Of a DNA stretch of 49,516 nt, positions 20,767 to 32,600 are shown piece by piece. Location of the stretch: IMG/VR virus record IMGVR_UViG_3300027736_001781, positions 1 through 49,516 of that record; one strand, 5' to 3'. A program made the translations under genes and the position numbers. Each line of letters starts with the position of its first letter. Within the stretch, counting starts at the first letter, position 1. This stretch comes from a virus. Under the pieces are notes generated by a model. The model made no database searches and was not told where the DNA came from. It saw nothing but the letters and a program-made list of their open reading frames with translations.

Positions 20767-23708
20767 TGAGCAGCAAATTAAGTCAATCGATAGCAGTTCA
20801 GAGACAAATACCTGAACATGTTAGAGAAACATATCCAGCTTTCGTAGAATTCGTAAAAGTTTATTACGGATGGCTAGAGGATACACAATCACAAAATCTT
20901 GAAAGTATTCGAGATGTTGATACTACTCTTGACGAATTTATCAATAATTTTAAAAGTGAATTAGCTAAAAACTTACCAATTGAATTTGCTGAAGATCCGC
21001 GTAAATTATTAAAGCACTTAAGAGAATTCTATCTTTCACGCGGCAGTGAAGATTCTTTTAAGTTTTTATTTAGAACATTATTTAATAAAGAAGCTTCTTT
21101 ATTTTATCCTTCAACTCAAGTTCTTCGTGTTTCTGATGGCAAATGGAAACAGGATGTTTCGATTTTTGTTGAGATGACAGGTAATACAACTACGTTGACA
21201 CCAGTTAATGGCACATTCATAACAATACAAACTCCAAAAAAGAAGATTCAGACCTACGTAGAGAATGTTTTAGAATATTCTATAACTGTATTTGAAATTT
21301 TTATTCAGCGTGATTATCTAAATGAAATTGAAATAGGATCGATTGTCACTGCTACTATTAATGGAGTTACGTACACTGGTAAGATTCTTCCATGCCCTTC
21401 TAAAATTAAAATATTTAAAGCAGGAAAAGGATTTAAGATTGGCGATTTGTACGCGCTTAAAACTAATTTAGGCCGCGGTTGCGTTATTAAAATTACTAAA
21501 ATTAATTCTGATGGTGGTATTAAGGCCTTTCAGATTATTAGATTTGGGTTAGATTATAAATCAACATTCTATTCGTATCTTTCAAGTAAAGATATTTTAG
21601 CTTGGGAATATATTCATCCATTGCAAGTTACTGGAACGACTGATAATAAGACATACACTGTTACTGGAATTGTCGGTAATACAGTATATCAAACATTTAA
21701 TGTAAATTATGCTATCAATCAAGATGTTCCATCGCTTGACGTTAAAGTGACGCGTTCTGGGGTAACATTTGTTCCAAAAAGATATGCAGCTACGACTGGA
21801 TTTAATGTTAATATCTATGATCTTCAAAATGGAGACGTCGTTACTCTTCGTGGATTATCAAATCCATCATATATAGAAAATTCTGGTGGTTTTGTCGATT
21901 ATGGTTTTGCAAGTAAGCAAACATATTTCTTTTATGACGAGAGTATTCCAGTTGGTGCACCTGAAAATAGAGCAGATCGTTTCTTCGCTGATCCATCTTA
22001 TGTCGGCGAAATTGTTCAGCAATTTTATGCTGACACGACAACAAAAGTAATTGATGAAGATTTAGCAATTATTGAAATTAATCTTGGTGCTGTTGCTAAG
22101 TATCCAGGATATTATTTAAAAGCTGATGGATTCATTTCAGATGAAATGTATATTCATGATGGTAAGTATTATCAGGCTTTTTCATATGTCATTAAAGTTG
22201 AAGAAGAGCTTCGCAAATACGCAGATATCGTAAAATCACTATTACATCCTGCAGGTATGCGAGGATATTCAGAATACGCTATTTTTAATATTTTACAACT
22301 ATCTCTTGTTGAGAGTAATCCATTACGACTTCTACAGTTTTCTGATACAGAACCTGTGTATGATGGAGGTTATGGATATGATAATTATGGCGTAACATTT
22401 AACGGATTATATTCGATTGATGGTTCAAATAAATTATTTTCTGATGTAAGCATTTCTTTAGTTGAAGGCGCAAATCAAGTATTCTCAAGTCAAGGCAAGT
22501 TAGCATATTTTGCTACAAAGAATCTTTTTGAAAGTTTAACTCAGCCTTACATTTATCAAGATGGAACTAATGCTGGTTCACTATTGCCAAGCACAGGTAA
22601 CGTTACACCACCAAAAGCTTTTACTAAGAATTTATTAGTTGATGCAGTTTCCACTCCATATACTTATCAAGATGGAACTAATGCTGGTTCACTATTGCCA
22701 AGCACAGGTAACGTTACACCACCAAAATTTGTAAGTAAAGTAGTTCCAGTTAATATATCTGGCAGTATTAGTCTTGATGGCGATGGACAAAGAATCGGTG
22801 ATTTAGCTATTCCACAAGATGCTGGTTTTAATTATGATGCATATACTATTAGCTTAACTGGAACAGTCGTTACTCATACTCCAAGTGGCAATTTAATTGT
22901 TTCTGATTCTGGAAGACCAGCGTTAATTGTTTCTAAACTTCATGTTGATTCAGTATCATTAACTGAATTAGATGCTACAACTGGATTGCTAATTCCAAAA
23001 GCTTTCACTAAGAATATGCCAGAGGAAATTCTAAGTACGCCAGATACGTATCCAAAAGCTTTCACTAAGAATATGCCAGAGGAAATTCTAAGCATCACTA
23101 ACGAAGTAATCAATAAAGATTATTTTAAGGATATGCCTTTAGAGACATTGATTGTAACAGATCCATTATCTAACTTTACGACTAAAAATCTTCCAGAAGA
23201 TACAGTAAGTACATCGGATACGTATTTTAATACTCCAGAACTTATTAAATCTAATATTGTAACTTTAATAGATGATGGTAAACCCGTTCTTACTAAACTT
23301 GATATCGTTGAACTATTTGCTACTGACGTATATCAAAACTTATATGATAAGAATCACACTGAAACGTTAACGTTAAGTAATCCTTTACTTGGACATGATA
23401 TTACTAAAAATCATGTTGAATCATTAGTATCAACTGATGCATACGCCCCACAATTGACTAAAAATCTTCCAGAAGAATTATTAAGCCTAATTGATGCATA
23501 TCAGGTAGGGGAATTTACTAAAAACTTAATTGATAGTATTCTTGCTCAAGAAGCATCATATACTAAAGATTATACAAAGGGTCTTAGCGATTCAATAAAT
23601 ATATTGAGTCCTGGTTTAATTAGACAAAATCCATACGGCAATGACGATCCATCTACAGGTTATTTCGTTCTATTGTCGGATTATAACGCCTTCACGGCAA
23701 TAACTTAA
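20766..23708 (+). CDS. 7: gp7-position baseplate wedge protein with C-terminal repeat array
   Basis: The 980-residue protein sits between gp6 and gp8, where T4 has gp7 (1032 residues). The N terminus (VQRQIPEHVRETYPAFVEFVKVYYGWLEDTQSQNLESIRDVDTTLDEFINNF ... KHLREFYLSRGSEDSFKFLFRTLFNKEASLFYPS) is the usual start of this protein in aquatic T4-like phages. Residues about 585-960 are a chain of ~20-residue repeats of the form FTKNLPEEILSxxDxY, at least ten copies. Two pairs are identical at DNA level: 64 nt (22553-22616 and 22664-22727) and 41 nt (22995-23035 and 23052-23092), so duplication was recent. I infer a baseplate wedge with an extended adhesive or structural tail. Confidence 0.65.
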   Translation: MSSKLSQSIAVQRQIPEHVRETYPAFVEFVKVYYGWLEDTQSQNLESIRDVDTTLDEFINNFKSELAKNLPIEFAEDPRKLLKHLREFYLSRGSEDSFKFLFRTLFNKEASLFYPSTQVLRVSDGKWKQDVSIFVEMTGNTTTLTPVNGTFITIQTPKKKIQTYVENVLEYSITVFEIFIQRDYLNEIEIGSIVTATINGVTYTGKILPCPSKIKIFKAGKGFKIGDLYALKTNLGRGCVIKITKINSDGGIKAFQIIRFGLDYKSTFYSYLSSKDILAWEYIHPLQVTGTTDNKTYTVTGIVGNTVYQTFNVNYAINQDVPSLDVKVTRSGVTFVPKRYAATTGFNVNIYDLQNGDVVTLRGLSNPSYIENSGGFVDYGFASKQTYFFYDESIPVGAPENRADRFFADPSYVGEIVQQFYADTTTKVIDEDLAIIEINLGAVAKYPGYYLKADGFISDEMYIHDGKYYQAFSYVIKVEEELRKYADIVKSLLHPAGMRGYSEYAIFNILQLSLVESNPLRLLQFSDTEPVYDGGYGYDNYGVTFNGLYSIDGSNKLFSDVSISLVEGANQVFSSQGKLAYFATKNLFESLTQPYIYQDGTNAGSLLPSTGNVTPPKAFTKNLLVDAVSTPYTYQDGTNAGSLLPSTGNVTPPKFVSKVVPVNISGSISLDGDGQRIGDLAIPQDAGFNYDAYTISLTGTVVTHTPSGNLIVSDSGRPALIVSKLHVDSVSLTELDATTGLLIPKAFTKNMPEEILSTPDTYPKAFTKNMPEEILSITNEVINKDYFKDMPLETLIVTDPLSNFTTKNLPEDTVSTSDTYFNTPELIKSNIVTLIDDGKPVLTKLDIVELFATDVYQNLYDKNHTETLTLSNPLLGHDITKNHVESLVSTDAYAPQLTKNLPEELLSLIDAYQVGEFTKNLIDSILAQEASYTKDYTKGLSDSINILSPGLIRQNPYGNDDPSTGYFVLLSDYNAFTAIT
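22553..22727 (+). repeat. 64-nt exact direct repeat in gp7-like gene
   Basis: 22553-22616 and 22664-22727 are identical; the unit spacing is 111 nt (37 codons), so the frame is kept. It encodes YQDGTNAGSLLPSTGNVTPPK twice (21 codons, interrupted here only by description). Confidence 0.9.
22995..23092 (+). repeat. 41-nt exact direct repeat in gp7-like gene
   Basis: 22995-23035 and 23052-23092 are identical, spaced 57 nt (19 codons), encoding PKAFTKNMPEEILS twice. A third, diverged PKAFTKN stands at about 22611. Confidence 0.9.
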
Positions 23709-23728
23709 AATCCTATTAGGAGAAACAA

Positions 23729-24250
23729 ATGATTTTAATTCCAAAATATAAGAACACTATCGAAATTGAAGGTGCACTATCTCTTATTCTTACAGATACA
23801 GAGCAAAACATCGTTAAGCAAGAAGTGTATGTTCCAAACATTGTAGTTTATGACGGCAAGAAGTTTATCGCTTCTCGTATGTTAGGTACTACATTTGCAG
23901 TTATGTCTCACATTGGTATTGGTACTAGTGCAACAGCTGAAGTAGCTGGCGGTCCTGGTATTGGTGCAGGTGATACAGCACTTGGCGCCGAATTGACAGT
24001 TGGTGGTGGCTATACTTCTTATTCAAGAGCAGCTTTGACTGTTGCAACTGCTACAAATAATACTGTAACTTATTCTGCTAACTTCCCAGCAAATAATCCA
24101 TCTGCTCCTGCAGGCGGCGCTATTCTACGCGAAGCCGCTATCTTTAACGCAGCAACAGCAGGTACAATGCTTTGCCGTACTACTTTCCCAACTGTTACTA
24201 AGCTTCCAGCTGACGCATTAACAGTTACTTGGACAATCACAATTAGCTAA
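23729..24250 (+). CDS. Small virion structural protein
   Basis: The 173-residue protein has a strong AGGAGA site before its ATG. It shows ILTDTEQNIVKQEVYVPNIVVYDGKKFIASRMLGTT, MSHIGIGTSA, then an Ala/Gly/Thr-rich beta domain and AGTMLCRTTFPTVTKLPADALTVTWTITIS. The MSHIGIGTS...AILREAAIFNA...MLCRTTF...K..AD.LTVTWTI pattern is common in phage structural proteins of baseplate or fibre neighbourhoods; T4 has no clear counterpart. It may sit on the baseplate periphery or bind a fibre. The gap before it is 20 nt and holds only its ribosome binding site. Confidence 0.7.
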   Translation: MILIPKYKNTIEIEGALSLILTDTEQNIVKQEVYVPNIVVYDGKKFIASRMLGTTFAVMSHIGIGTSATAEVAGGPGIGAGDTALGAELTVGGGYTSYSRAALTVATATNNTVTYSANFPANNPSAPAGGAILREAAIFNAATAGTMLCRTTFPTVTKLPADALTVTWTITIS

Positions 24251-24274
24251 TCAGTTTAATTTTACGGGGCTACA

Positions 24275-26680
24275 ATGGCAACTGGAACGACCTTACTTAA
24301 ATATTCGTTAAAGACGAATATCGTTAAGTCGATTTTCTTTGAAATTATCTCAAAGGTGTCAAGATACTATTACACCTTTGGGAGAAGTTCTGTGTGGCCT
24401 ACCGTCACAGCAATAGATAATCAAAATCAAGTTTATACTGTTTCTAGCGAAGAGGATCCACCAGCAGTGTCTGATTCATATCCTTATGAATTAGAAACTC
24501 GCAGAAACATGATTTATTCTAAATATATCGACTCTAATGACGTTGCTGTAGTTGTTAATAGAGTTAATTGGCAACCTGGCACAGTATATGATATGTATGA
24601 CGACTATACGTCTGATGCACCATCATATACTGGTGCTACTTCTACTGCAGATTCATTGTTTTATGCGATCACTGATGAATTCAACGTTTATAAGTGTCTA
24701 TTTAATAATAACGATTCCGCTTCTACTAGTAAGCCTATAAGCACTAGCACTGAAGCCATTTTAATGGATGACGGATATCTATGGAAGTTCATGTATACTG
24801 TTCCATTATATCTTCGTAATAAATTCTTAACAACAAGTTATATGCCAGTGTTAACGGCGTTGACTAATCAATTCTATTCAAATGGATCCATCACTGGATT
24901 TGCTATTGAGAATAGAGGTTTAAAATACATCAAGTCACTATGGAAAGTAAAACGAGTTACTGTTCTTAGTGGTGGTATTAATTACACTGGTTCTACTATT
25001 ACCTTTGATGCAGCATCAGCTGGCGGAGTTCGTGCTACAGGCACTATCACAAGTTATGATTCTAATGGCGGTATTGCCACAATTACTATTACTAATCAAG
25101 GTTCTGGATATATTAATCAACCTAAGTTTACAGTAACTAGTCCACTAACTACTGCAAGAGGATTTGATTATATCATTGAGTATGAAAGAGATGATGCAAA
25201 TGGTTTTACTGAAATTCAAATAACCGGTGATGGATATAATGAATTGAATCCTTATTCGCTAAAGAGAGTCAACATTCTCAACAGAGGAACATTTGACACT
25301 CAGCCTAGTGGTGATTTATTCATCTTCCCTCCTCCTGGAAAGTCTTATGGTCGCAGACCAACAATCACTGTTGCATTTAGAAACAAAGCTGCTCCTAATG
25401 CTTCTAAGTTTGAAGTAGATACGGTAACTGTAGTGGATGGTGGTTATGGATACACTGAAAGATTATTATTTTCTGGATCTACAGTTGGTACAGCTAATGT
25501 AAGTTCTACAGTATTATCAACTGGTGGATTTACATGTAATTTCGATGAAACCACGCAAAAGAATGAAGCAGAGCTTCTTCCATTAATTAATGCAAGTGGA
25601 GAGGTTGAATCTCTTACAATTGCTTCTCCTGGAATTGGTTATACATTTGCTTCTGTAAAAGTCGTATGTAAGAAAAGACTTGTACCAGGAAATTTAGCAA
25701 GCCCTCTTATAACTATAACTCCAGAAAATGCTAGTAATCCCGACATAGGTCTTACTGGATTCTTAGATGCTAGTATCTTGTTAAATTTTGGCATTGGCGA
25801 TATTGAAACTAAACAATCTAACGTTGAGCTATTGGCAGTTGATGGATCTATTCCAGTTATTAAAGTTGATTTTGGTGGGAACGGTTATCCAGCATTCAAT
25901 AAGACGATTGATTCTAATGGTATTGTAACATACACTGGTACTCGTTTAACAGTTATTGGCGATGGGTCTGGTTGTACTGCAGAACCTGTAATCGTATCAG
26001 GTAAGATTACCAGAGTGATAGTTACTAACCCAGGACAAAATTACACTAACGCAACTGTGATAATTAATATTGGCGATGGCCCTGATCAATCTGGTTTATC
26101 GCGAGCTCAATTAAGAGCAATCATTTCTCCAAAGGGAGGACATGGTAAAGATGCTATTGGAGAACTTTATGCTAAGACTATTATGTTACAAACGCGTTTA
26201 GTAAAAGAAGAAAATAAAGGCGTTCCAATCACTAATGACTTTAGACAAATTGCTATCATTAAAAACCCTAAAGAATATTCATCAGATTCATTCTTTAGAA
26301 AAGCAGTAGGTTCTTCTTGTTTAGTATTCACATCTGAAGTTAATGCTACTAATACTGCTACATATTCCTTATTGGTAAAGGATGATATTTTATATTTAAG
26401 TAGTGACTCAGTTAAAACATTTACTTTAATAGAGAAGACACAAATAGATAATAAATACTATTTAGTTGCGCAAATTAATAATAATTTTAAACAACTTCCA
26501 TCCCAAGGCTCTACTCTTTATAAAAATGTAGGCAATTCAACAGCTAGTATTAGCGTGACTTCGGTCGAAGTTCCAGATTATAATAAGTACTCCGGAGAAC
26601 TATTATACATAGACAATAGAGTTAAGTTTGTATCTTCGGAAGATCAAACTGTTGCGGTATCTACTCTAATTTCATTCTAA
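24275..26680 (+). CDS. 8: gp8-like baseplate wedge protein (long form)
   Basis: The 801-residue protein. Residues 1-215 match T4 gp8 in KSIFFEIISKVSRYYYTFGRSSVWP, RNMIYSKYIDSNDVAVVVNRVNWQPGTVYDMYDDY, ADSLFYAITDEFNVYKCLFNNNDSASTSKPISTSTEAILMDDGYLWKFMYTVPL. T4 gp8 is only 334 residues. The extra about 470 residues are beta-rich with repeating GxGY-type units (VTVVDGGYGYTERLLFSG, IASPGIGYTFASVKV, GDGSGCTAEPVIVSGKITRVIVTNPGQNYTNATVIIN), resembling parallel beta repeats. gp8 links the wedge core to gp7 and gp10. Start codon has GGGG upstream. Confidence 0.8.
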   Translation: MATGTTLLKYSLKTNIVKSIFFEIISKVSRYYYTFGRSSVWPTVTAIDNQNQVYTVSSEEDPPAVSDSYPYELETRRNMIYSKYIDSNDVAVVVNRVNWQPGTVYDMYDDYTSDAPSYTGATSTADSLFYAITDEFNVYKCLFNNNDSASTSKPISTSTEAILMDDGYLWKFMYTVPLYLRNKFLTTSYMPVLTALTNQFYSNGSITGFAIENRGLKYIKSLWKVKRVTVLSGGINYTGSTITFDAASAGGVRATGTITSYDSNGGIATITITNQGSGYINQPKFTVTSPLTTARGFDYIIEYERDDANGFTEIQITGDGYNELNPYSLKRVNILNRGTFDTQPSGDLFIFPPPGKSYGRRPTITVAFRNKAAPNASKFEVDTVTVVDGGYGYTERLLFSGSTVGTANVSSTVLSTGGFTCNFDETTQKNEAELLPLINASGEVESLTIASPGIGYTFASVKVVCKKRLVPGNLASPLITITPENASNPDIGLTGFLDASILLNFGIGDIETKQSNVELLAVDGSIPVIKVDFGGNGYPAFNKTIDSNGIVTYTGTRLTVIGDGSGCTAEPVIVSGKITRVIVTNPGQNYTNATVIINIGDGPDQSGLSRAQLRAIISPKGGHGKDAIGELYAKTIMLQTRLVKEENKGVPITNDFRQIAIIKNPKEYSSDSFFRKAVGSSCLVFTSEVNATNTATYSLLVKDDILYLSSDSVKTFTLIEKTQIDNKYYLVAQINNNFKQLPSQGSTLYKNVGNSTASISVTSVEVPDYNKYSGELLYIDNRVKFVSSEDQTVAVSTLISF

Positions 26681-26693
26681 CAGAGAAAAAAAT

Positions 26694-29600
26694 ATGGCAC
26701 TAGATTTTTCAATTGAACCATTCTTTGACGATTATTCAGAAGACAATAAATTTTATAAAATTTTATTTAGACCTGGTTATGCGGTTCAGGCAAGAGAGTT
26801 AACGCAACTTCAAACAATTCTTCAAGAGCAAGTTCGTCGTCACGGTGATCACATCTTCAAAGAAGGTGCAATGGTCATTCCAGGGCAAATCTCTTATGAT
26901 TTAAATCTTAATTATGTTAAGCTTTCTTTTAGTGCAGGAGTTAAAGCTGAAAACATTTTATCTGGAATCGTCGGTAAAGAAATTAGGAATTCTCTTGGAT
27001 TAATTGCTAAAGTTGTAACTTATACGTTAAAAGAAAATAATGATTTAGACACTATCTTTGTCAAGTATCAAAATTCTGTTCAAACTATTACTGGCATCAA
27101 CGTATCTGCGTTTGCTCCAAATGATATATTGACTCCGGTTGATGGAAGCACTGGCTATAATGTTACTGTTGCTGATATCGCTCTTCCAACTGGTAAAGGA
27201 TGTTCTGCGACAATTCAACGTGGTGTATATTACATCAAAAAGAATTTTGTTTTAGTTACAGATCAAACTATTATTCTTGACAAGTATACTACAACTCCAA
27301 GTTATAGAGTTGGTTTGAAATTAAATGAAGAAGTTATTTATCCAGAAGACGATGAAAACTTATTAGATAACGCTTTAGGCTCACCTAATTATTCTGCTCC
27401 AGGAGCAGCTCGTTATTTCATGGATTTAGTGCTTAGTAAAATAGACCTAAGAGTTAGTGCAAGCCCATTCTCAGATTTCAATACGTCAAATGATGAAGAC
27501 TTTATTGATCTATTAGCTTTACAAGAAGGCAGAGTTATATTTAAAGTTGATCGTACACAATACGCAGAATTAGAGAAGACTCTTGCTCGTCGTACATATG
27601 ATGAATCCGGAGATTACTCATTATCACCATTTAATATGCAAGTGCGCGAGTTACGTAATAATTTACGTGGAGATTGGGCTGCAGGTGAGAAATTCATTCA
27701 AGGAGATATCATCAAAGTTACCGATGGATCTACTGGATTCTGGTATTTCGTTGCAGTAACTAATGGTACTAGTTCGAACTTATCTTCTAAACCCGCTGCA
27801 TTTAAAACTAATAAGCCAACTGGATTTAGTCTTCAAACTATAGATTCTATAACGGATAATGATATTACTTGGGAATATGTTTTATATCCTGACTTTAATC
27901 AGGGCGTATACACATTCACAGCAGGCGATTCTGAATATTCTACATTTACATTAAATGACCACATCCGTTTGGCTGGTCATTCTTGTATTGGTGTAGAAAG
28001 TGGAAAAGCTTATGTTCGTGGTTACGAAATTGAAAAACTTTCTACAGAATTCTTACCTATTCAAAAATCTAGAAATCTTCCAGTTGGTAGTGCAGCTTTA
28101 GCAACTTTCTTTGCAGCAAATTCTTTACCAGCTATACAGGATTCAATTTCTCCTAGTAAAACTGTTGATATTGATGTCTCAAGTGGATCATACGTACAGG
28201 TAACTGGACTTGATTATTTTCCAAACTTAGTTGATTTACCGACTGTAAATCTACATAGTGCAGTTAAAGGTAGCATTTCAACTGGTACTGTTATTGGTAC
28301 TGCAAGAGTTCGCGCACTAGAAAAGCTTGACACTAGTAATGTCAGCCCAGCGTTATGGACTTACAATTTATTTTTGTTTGATGTCAAGATGAATGTTGCT
28401 AAGGATTTTAAGAACGTTTTATCTATTACTAATAACGCTAATTCTGCAACTGCATTTAGATGTAATACCGTATTACAAAATGGCATTACAGCGATGAATA
28501 ATCCAGTAGGAGATTCATTAATTTATGCTCTTCCAGATTATGCAGTAAGCAGTATACTAGAAGCAACTTATTCTGTGGTAATACCATTTACTAAAGTTGC
28601 ATCTAGCTCAAAGATTGAACAGGATGCGCCAACTGGATATACATTCGAAAGTATATTTGATTCTGACAATTATGTTCTAATGAATAATACTACTGGTGTT
28701 GCTGTGGCATTAGTAGCAGGAAGCAATTTAACTGCAACTAATAATAAACTTACTATCACTGGATTGACTAACACTCAATCTTATACAGTATTTGCTGCAA
28801 TGAAAAGATCAGACGCAGTTAATGCAGAAGTTAATTTTACAGTAACTGATTTAGCGTCACCGCTTCAACTTACAGCTCAAGCTGCAGCTACTGCAACTAC
28901 TATAACATTAGGACATCCATATGTTACTCGCATTACATCTATATTGATGGATGCACGTGGATTTACTACTCAGACTGCAGCAAATCCAGTTTATAGTCTT
29001 AATATTACTTCTAGATATAATTTCAACTCTTCACAAAAGAGTAGTCATATGGATTTAGCTAGCATTACACTAGCACCTGGTCAATCTGCTCCAACTGGTC
29101 CTATTAGAATTTCATATGAATATCTTGCCACTGGTTCTCAAGATCCAGGTGGATTCTTTGGCGTAAATTCATATACGTATTCTGATGATTCACGTATGAC
29201 GTATGATCAGATTTATTCAGTATCTAATCTATCTCTTCGTGATTCTGTCGACTTCCGTGCAATGGCCAGTGGAGCTGGATTTGCATTAAAGTACTTCCCA
29301 AAATATGGAACTACTGCATCATTTAAATATACACATTACTATTCTAGAATCGATAATGTTTCTTTAACTAATACTGGACAATTTATTCTTAATCGCGGAG
29401 TTCCATCAGATTTTCCATCTGAACCAACTATTCCAGCCAATTCTATGAAATTGGCAAGACTAAGTGTAGAACCGTATACATTTAAAGGAAGCCGTAATAA
29501 TGGTATCTTAGTTGATAGAGTAGAAAATAAACGCTATACTATGCGTGATATTGGTTCTCTTGAGCGTCGTATTCAAGATCTTGAGTATTACACGTCTCTA

Positions 29601-32600
29601 ACTTTAACTGAGTTAGAAACCAAAAACATGAGAATTGTTGACGCAGACGGTAATGAACGTTATCAAAATGGATTCTTAGTTGATTCTTTTGATGGACAGG
29701 GCGTTGGTAATACTGGATCTGAAGATTGGAATGCTTCTGTTGATACGAAGAACAAAGAACTTCGCCCATTCTTCTCGCAAAAACAGGTTTCGCTACTTGA
29801 AAACGTATCTGCTGCAAGCAGAACATATAAAGTTTCTGGTGACTTAGTTACATTGCCGTATACTGAAACTGAACTTATTGCACAGCGTAAAGCTTCTATA
29901 TCAGAATTCTTAAATCCGTATGCTCTTTATAGCTGGAAAGGAATTGTGGATATTAATCCTTGGTCTGACACTTGGTTTGCAACTCAATATCGTCCTGATA
30001 TTATTCTTACTGATGAAAGCCAATATATTGCTGTTAAGACTAAAGCTGAAAAAGATGGAGTTCTAGGTACAGTATGGAATGCTTGGCAAACAGTATTCTC
30101 TTCTACTAAGTCTCTTGCAGAAAGAAAATCAAATCTTGGTCAATGGTCGACAGCTGATAATGAAGTTCTTAATGCCTCTAATAACGGTGGTACTTTCTGG
30201 CGTAGTCGTTCTACGTTTACTGCAGAAGAACTAGACTTAATTGGTAATACTAATCGTGATGTTTGGTCTGCTCAAGCAAGTAGTGTTGCTGGTTCACGTG
30301 TAGTCACAGTTGAAACATCTGCAACAGAAACAACCCAAGCACGTGCGGGCGTAAGAAGCTTTATAGTCGATAAAGTTGATTCTAAAATTCTTGATGATCG
30401 TGTAGTTGATACACAGATTGTTCCATATATTCGTCCACGAGCAGTATTGTTTACGGGGTATGGATTTAAACCATCTACAAGAATGTATTCATATTTCGAT
30501 AATACATCTGTAGAAGATTATATTACTCCAGCAACTAGATTAAAAGTTGCTAAAATAGATGGATATGAAGCTAAGTTTGATACAGTGCGTAATGCAGGCT
30601 CAGCAGTTTCTGAACCAACACGTACTGTATACTATAGTGACGGTACGGCTATTTCTGGCACAATCACTCTAACATTAAATAGCACTAGCGTTGAAGGACT
30701 TGCAACTGCATTTACTCAACAGGTTGAAGTTGGTGATATTCTAAACGTTGGAACTCCGACTAAATACACCGTAACTGCTATTACTGATAATGATACTTTA
30801 GTAATTTCTCCAGCATGGACAGCAGCAACAGAATCTGGCGTATCTGCTAAGGTTATTGGTCCTAAACATACTACTGAAGAAGTTGAAGTAGCATTCAACC
30901 ACGGTGAAGTAATTAAAGAATACGTGAATGGTACTGCTACTGGCAATACTGCTATTGTAGTAGGACAAGAAGTTTATGGAACTGATTATTATCTTCATGT
31001 GTTAAACATTAAGGGTAACGGTCAATTCTCGACTGCAAGTAATGCATACTTTGAAGGCGAATATCTTTCAACAAATGGTTTAAAACCAAGAGCAAAGTTT
31101 GTATCTGGTGGAAGAACAGATTACACAAGTTTAGTGTCTTCGCTAACTGGTCTAATCACTGGTATTTTTAGAATTCCAAGTAGTCCATTAGTTAAATTTA
31201 GAACAGGTAAGCGTGAACTTCGCTTCTCTGATAGTTCTTCTACAAATCCAGCAACACGCGGAGATCAAGAATCTACGAGTGGAGGAATGATTTATGAGGC
31301 AAATGGTTTAGTAGAAATTAAACAACGTACAATTCTTTCTACAAGAACAGCTTCAGTTACTTCTACGCAAGTTTCTGATCAAAATACAATCGTTAGCACA
31401 AGCGATAGAGTAACGCGTGATACTGGTTGGTTCGATCCACTAGCACAAACTTTCTTAGTTCAACAAGAAGGTGGAGCATTTATTACTTCAATTGATTTAT
31501 TCTTTGAAAGTAAAGACGAAAAGATTCCTATGAGAATCGAAATTCGTGAAGTTGTAAATGGCTATCCAGGAAGTGCTGTTATTCCATTCTCACGAGTTGA
31601 GAAGAAAGCAGCTTCTATTGCTACTAGTACAGATAGCACAATAGCTACAACGTTTACATTCCCTTCTCCAGTATTTTTACAAAATGGTGTTGAATACGCA
31701 TTAGTTGCGCTATCTGATTCTAACATATACAAAATTTGGATCTCACAAACAGATACTCTTGATGTAGCAACAAAGGTGAGAATTAGTTCTCAGCCATATA
31801 ATGGCGTACTATTCAAATCGCAGAATGGTTCTACATGGACTGCTGATCAAACGCAGGATATGAAGTTTGTAATTCGTAGAGCAGTATTTGATACTTCTCA
31901 GTCTAGATCAATTGAATTGATTCCTCCAAAACTATCTGCTAAAACTTTAGATTTTAACCCATTTAACTTTATTAGTGGAAGTAAGAAGTGTAGAGTTAAT
32001 CATTCAAATCATGGTATGATCGATGGCGAAGTTGTTAAATTTACTTCTCGTCAAGTCATTGATAGTATTAATGGAATTCCAGCAACTGAAATATTCAGAA
32101 ATACTGGATATACAATTTCAAATGTAGAATTAGATTATTATATCGTAGAGTTCCCAACTGCATCTAATGCAAGTGGACAAGTTGGAGGTTCGTATATTAC
32201 TGCGACTGAAAACTATGAATTCCAGACATCGATGATTGAGATTGCAGAAATCGTTCCACCTGGAACAAGCATTTCTTATAGCGCTAAAGTAATTAACCAT
32301 AGCGATGTTTCAAGCGAATTTCCAATGATTCCAAAAGAAAATTATACTTTCCCAGAAACGAAAGTATATCCTTCTTCTATGAATTATACTAGCACTACAT
32401 TCCCATCTGGATTAAGTGTTATTGCTACCTTATATCCTTCTTCATCTTTAAATTCTGTTTCTCCAGTTATTGATCTAGGAAGACTAGCAATGACTCTCGT
32501 AAGTAATAAAATTGATGATCCAACATTATCAGTTAATGACACTGAGTTAGATTATTTTAGAATTTCTGGTGCAAATGGAGTTGCTGCAACTTCTATTATT

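Noticed and set aside
22553-23092. Direct repeats in the gp7-like gene as a CRISPR array
   Set aside because: They are in frame inside a long gene, with coding repeats of unequal lengths and short irregular intervals.
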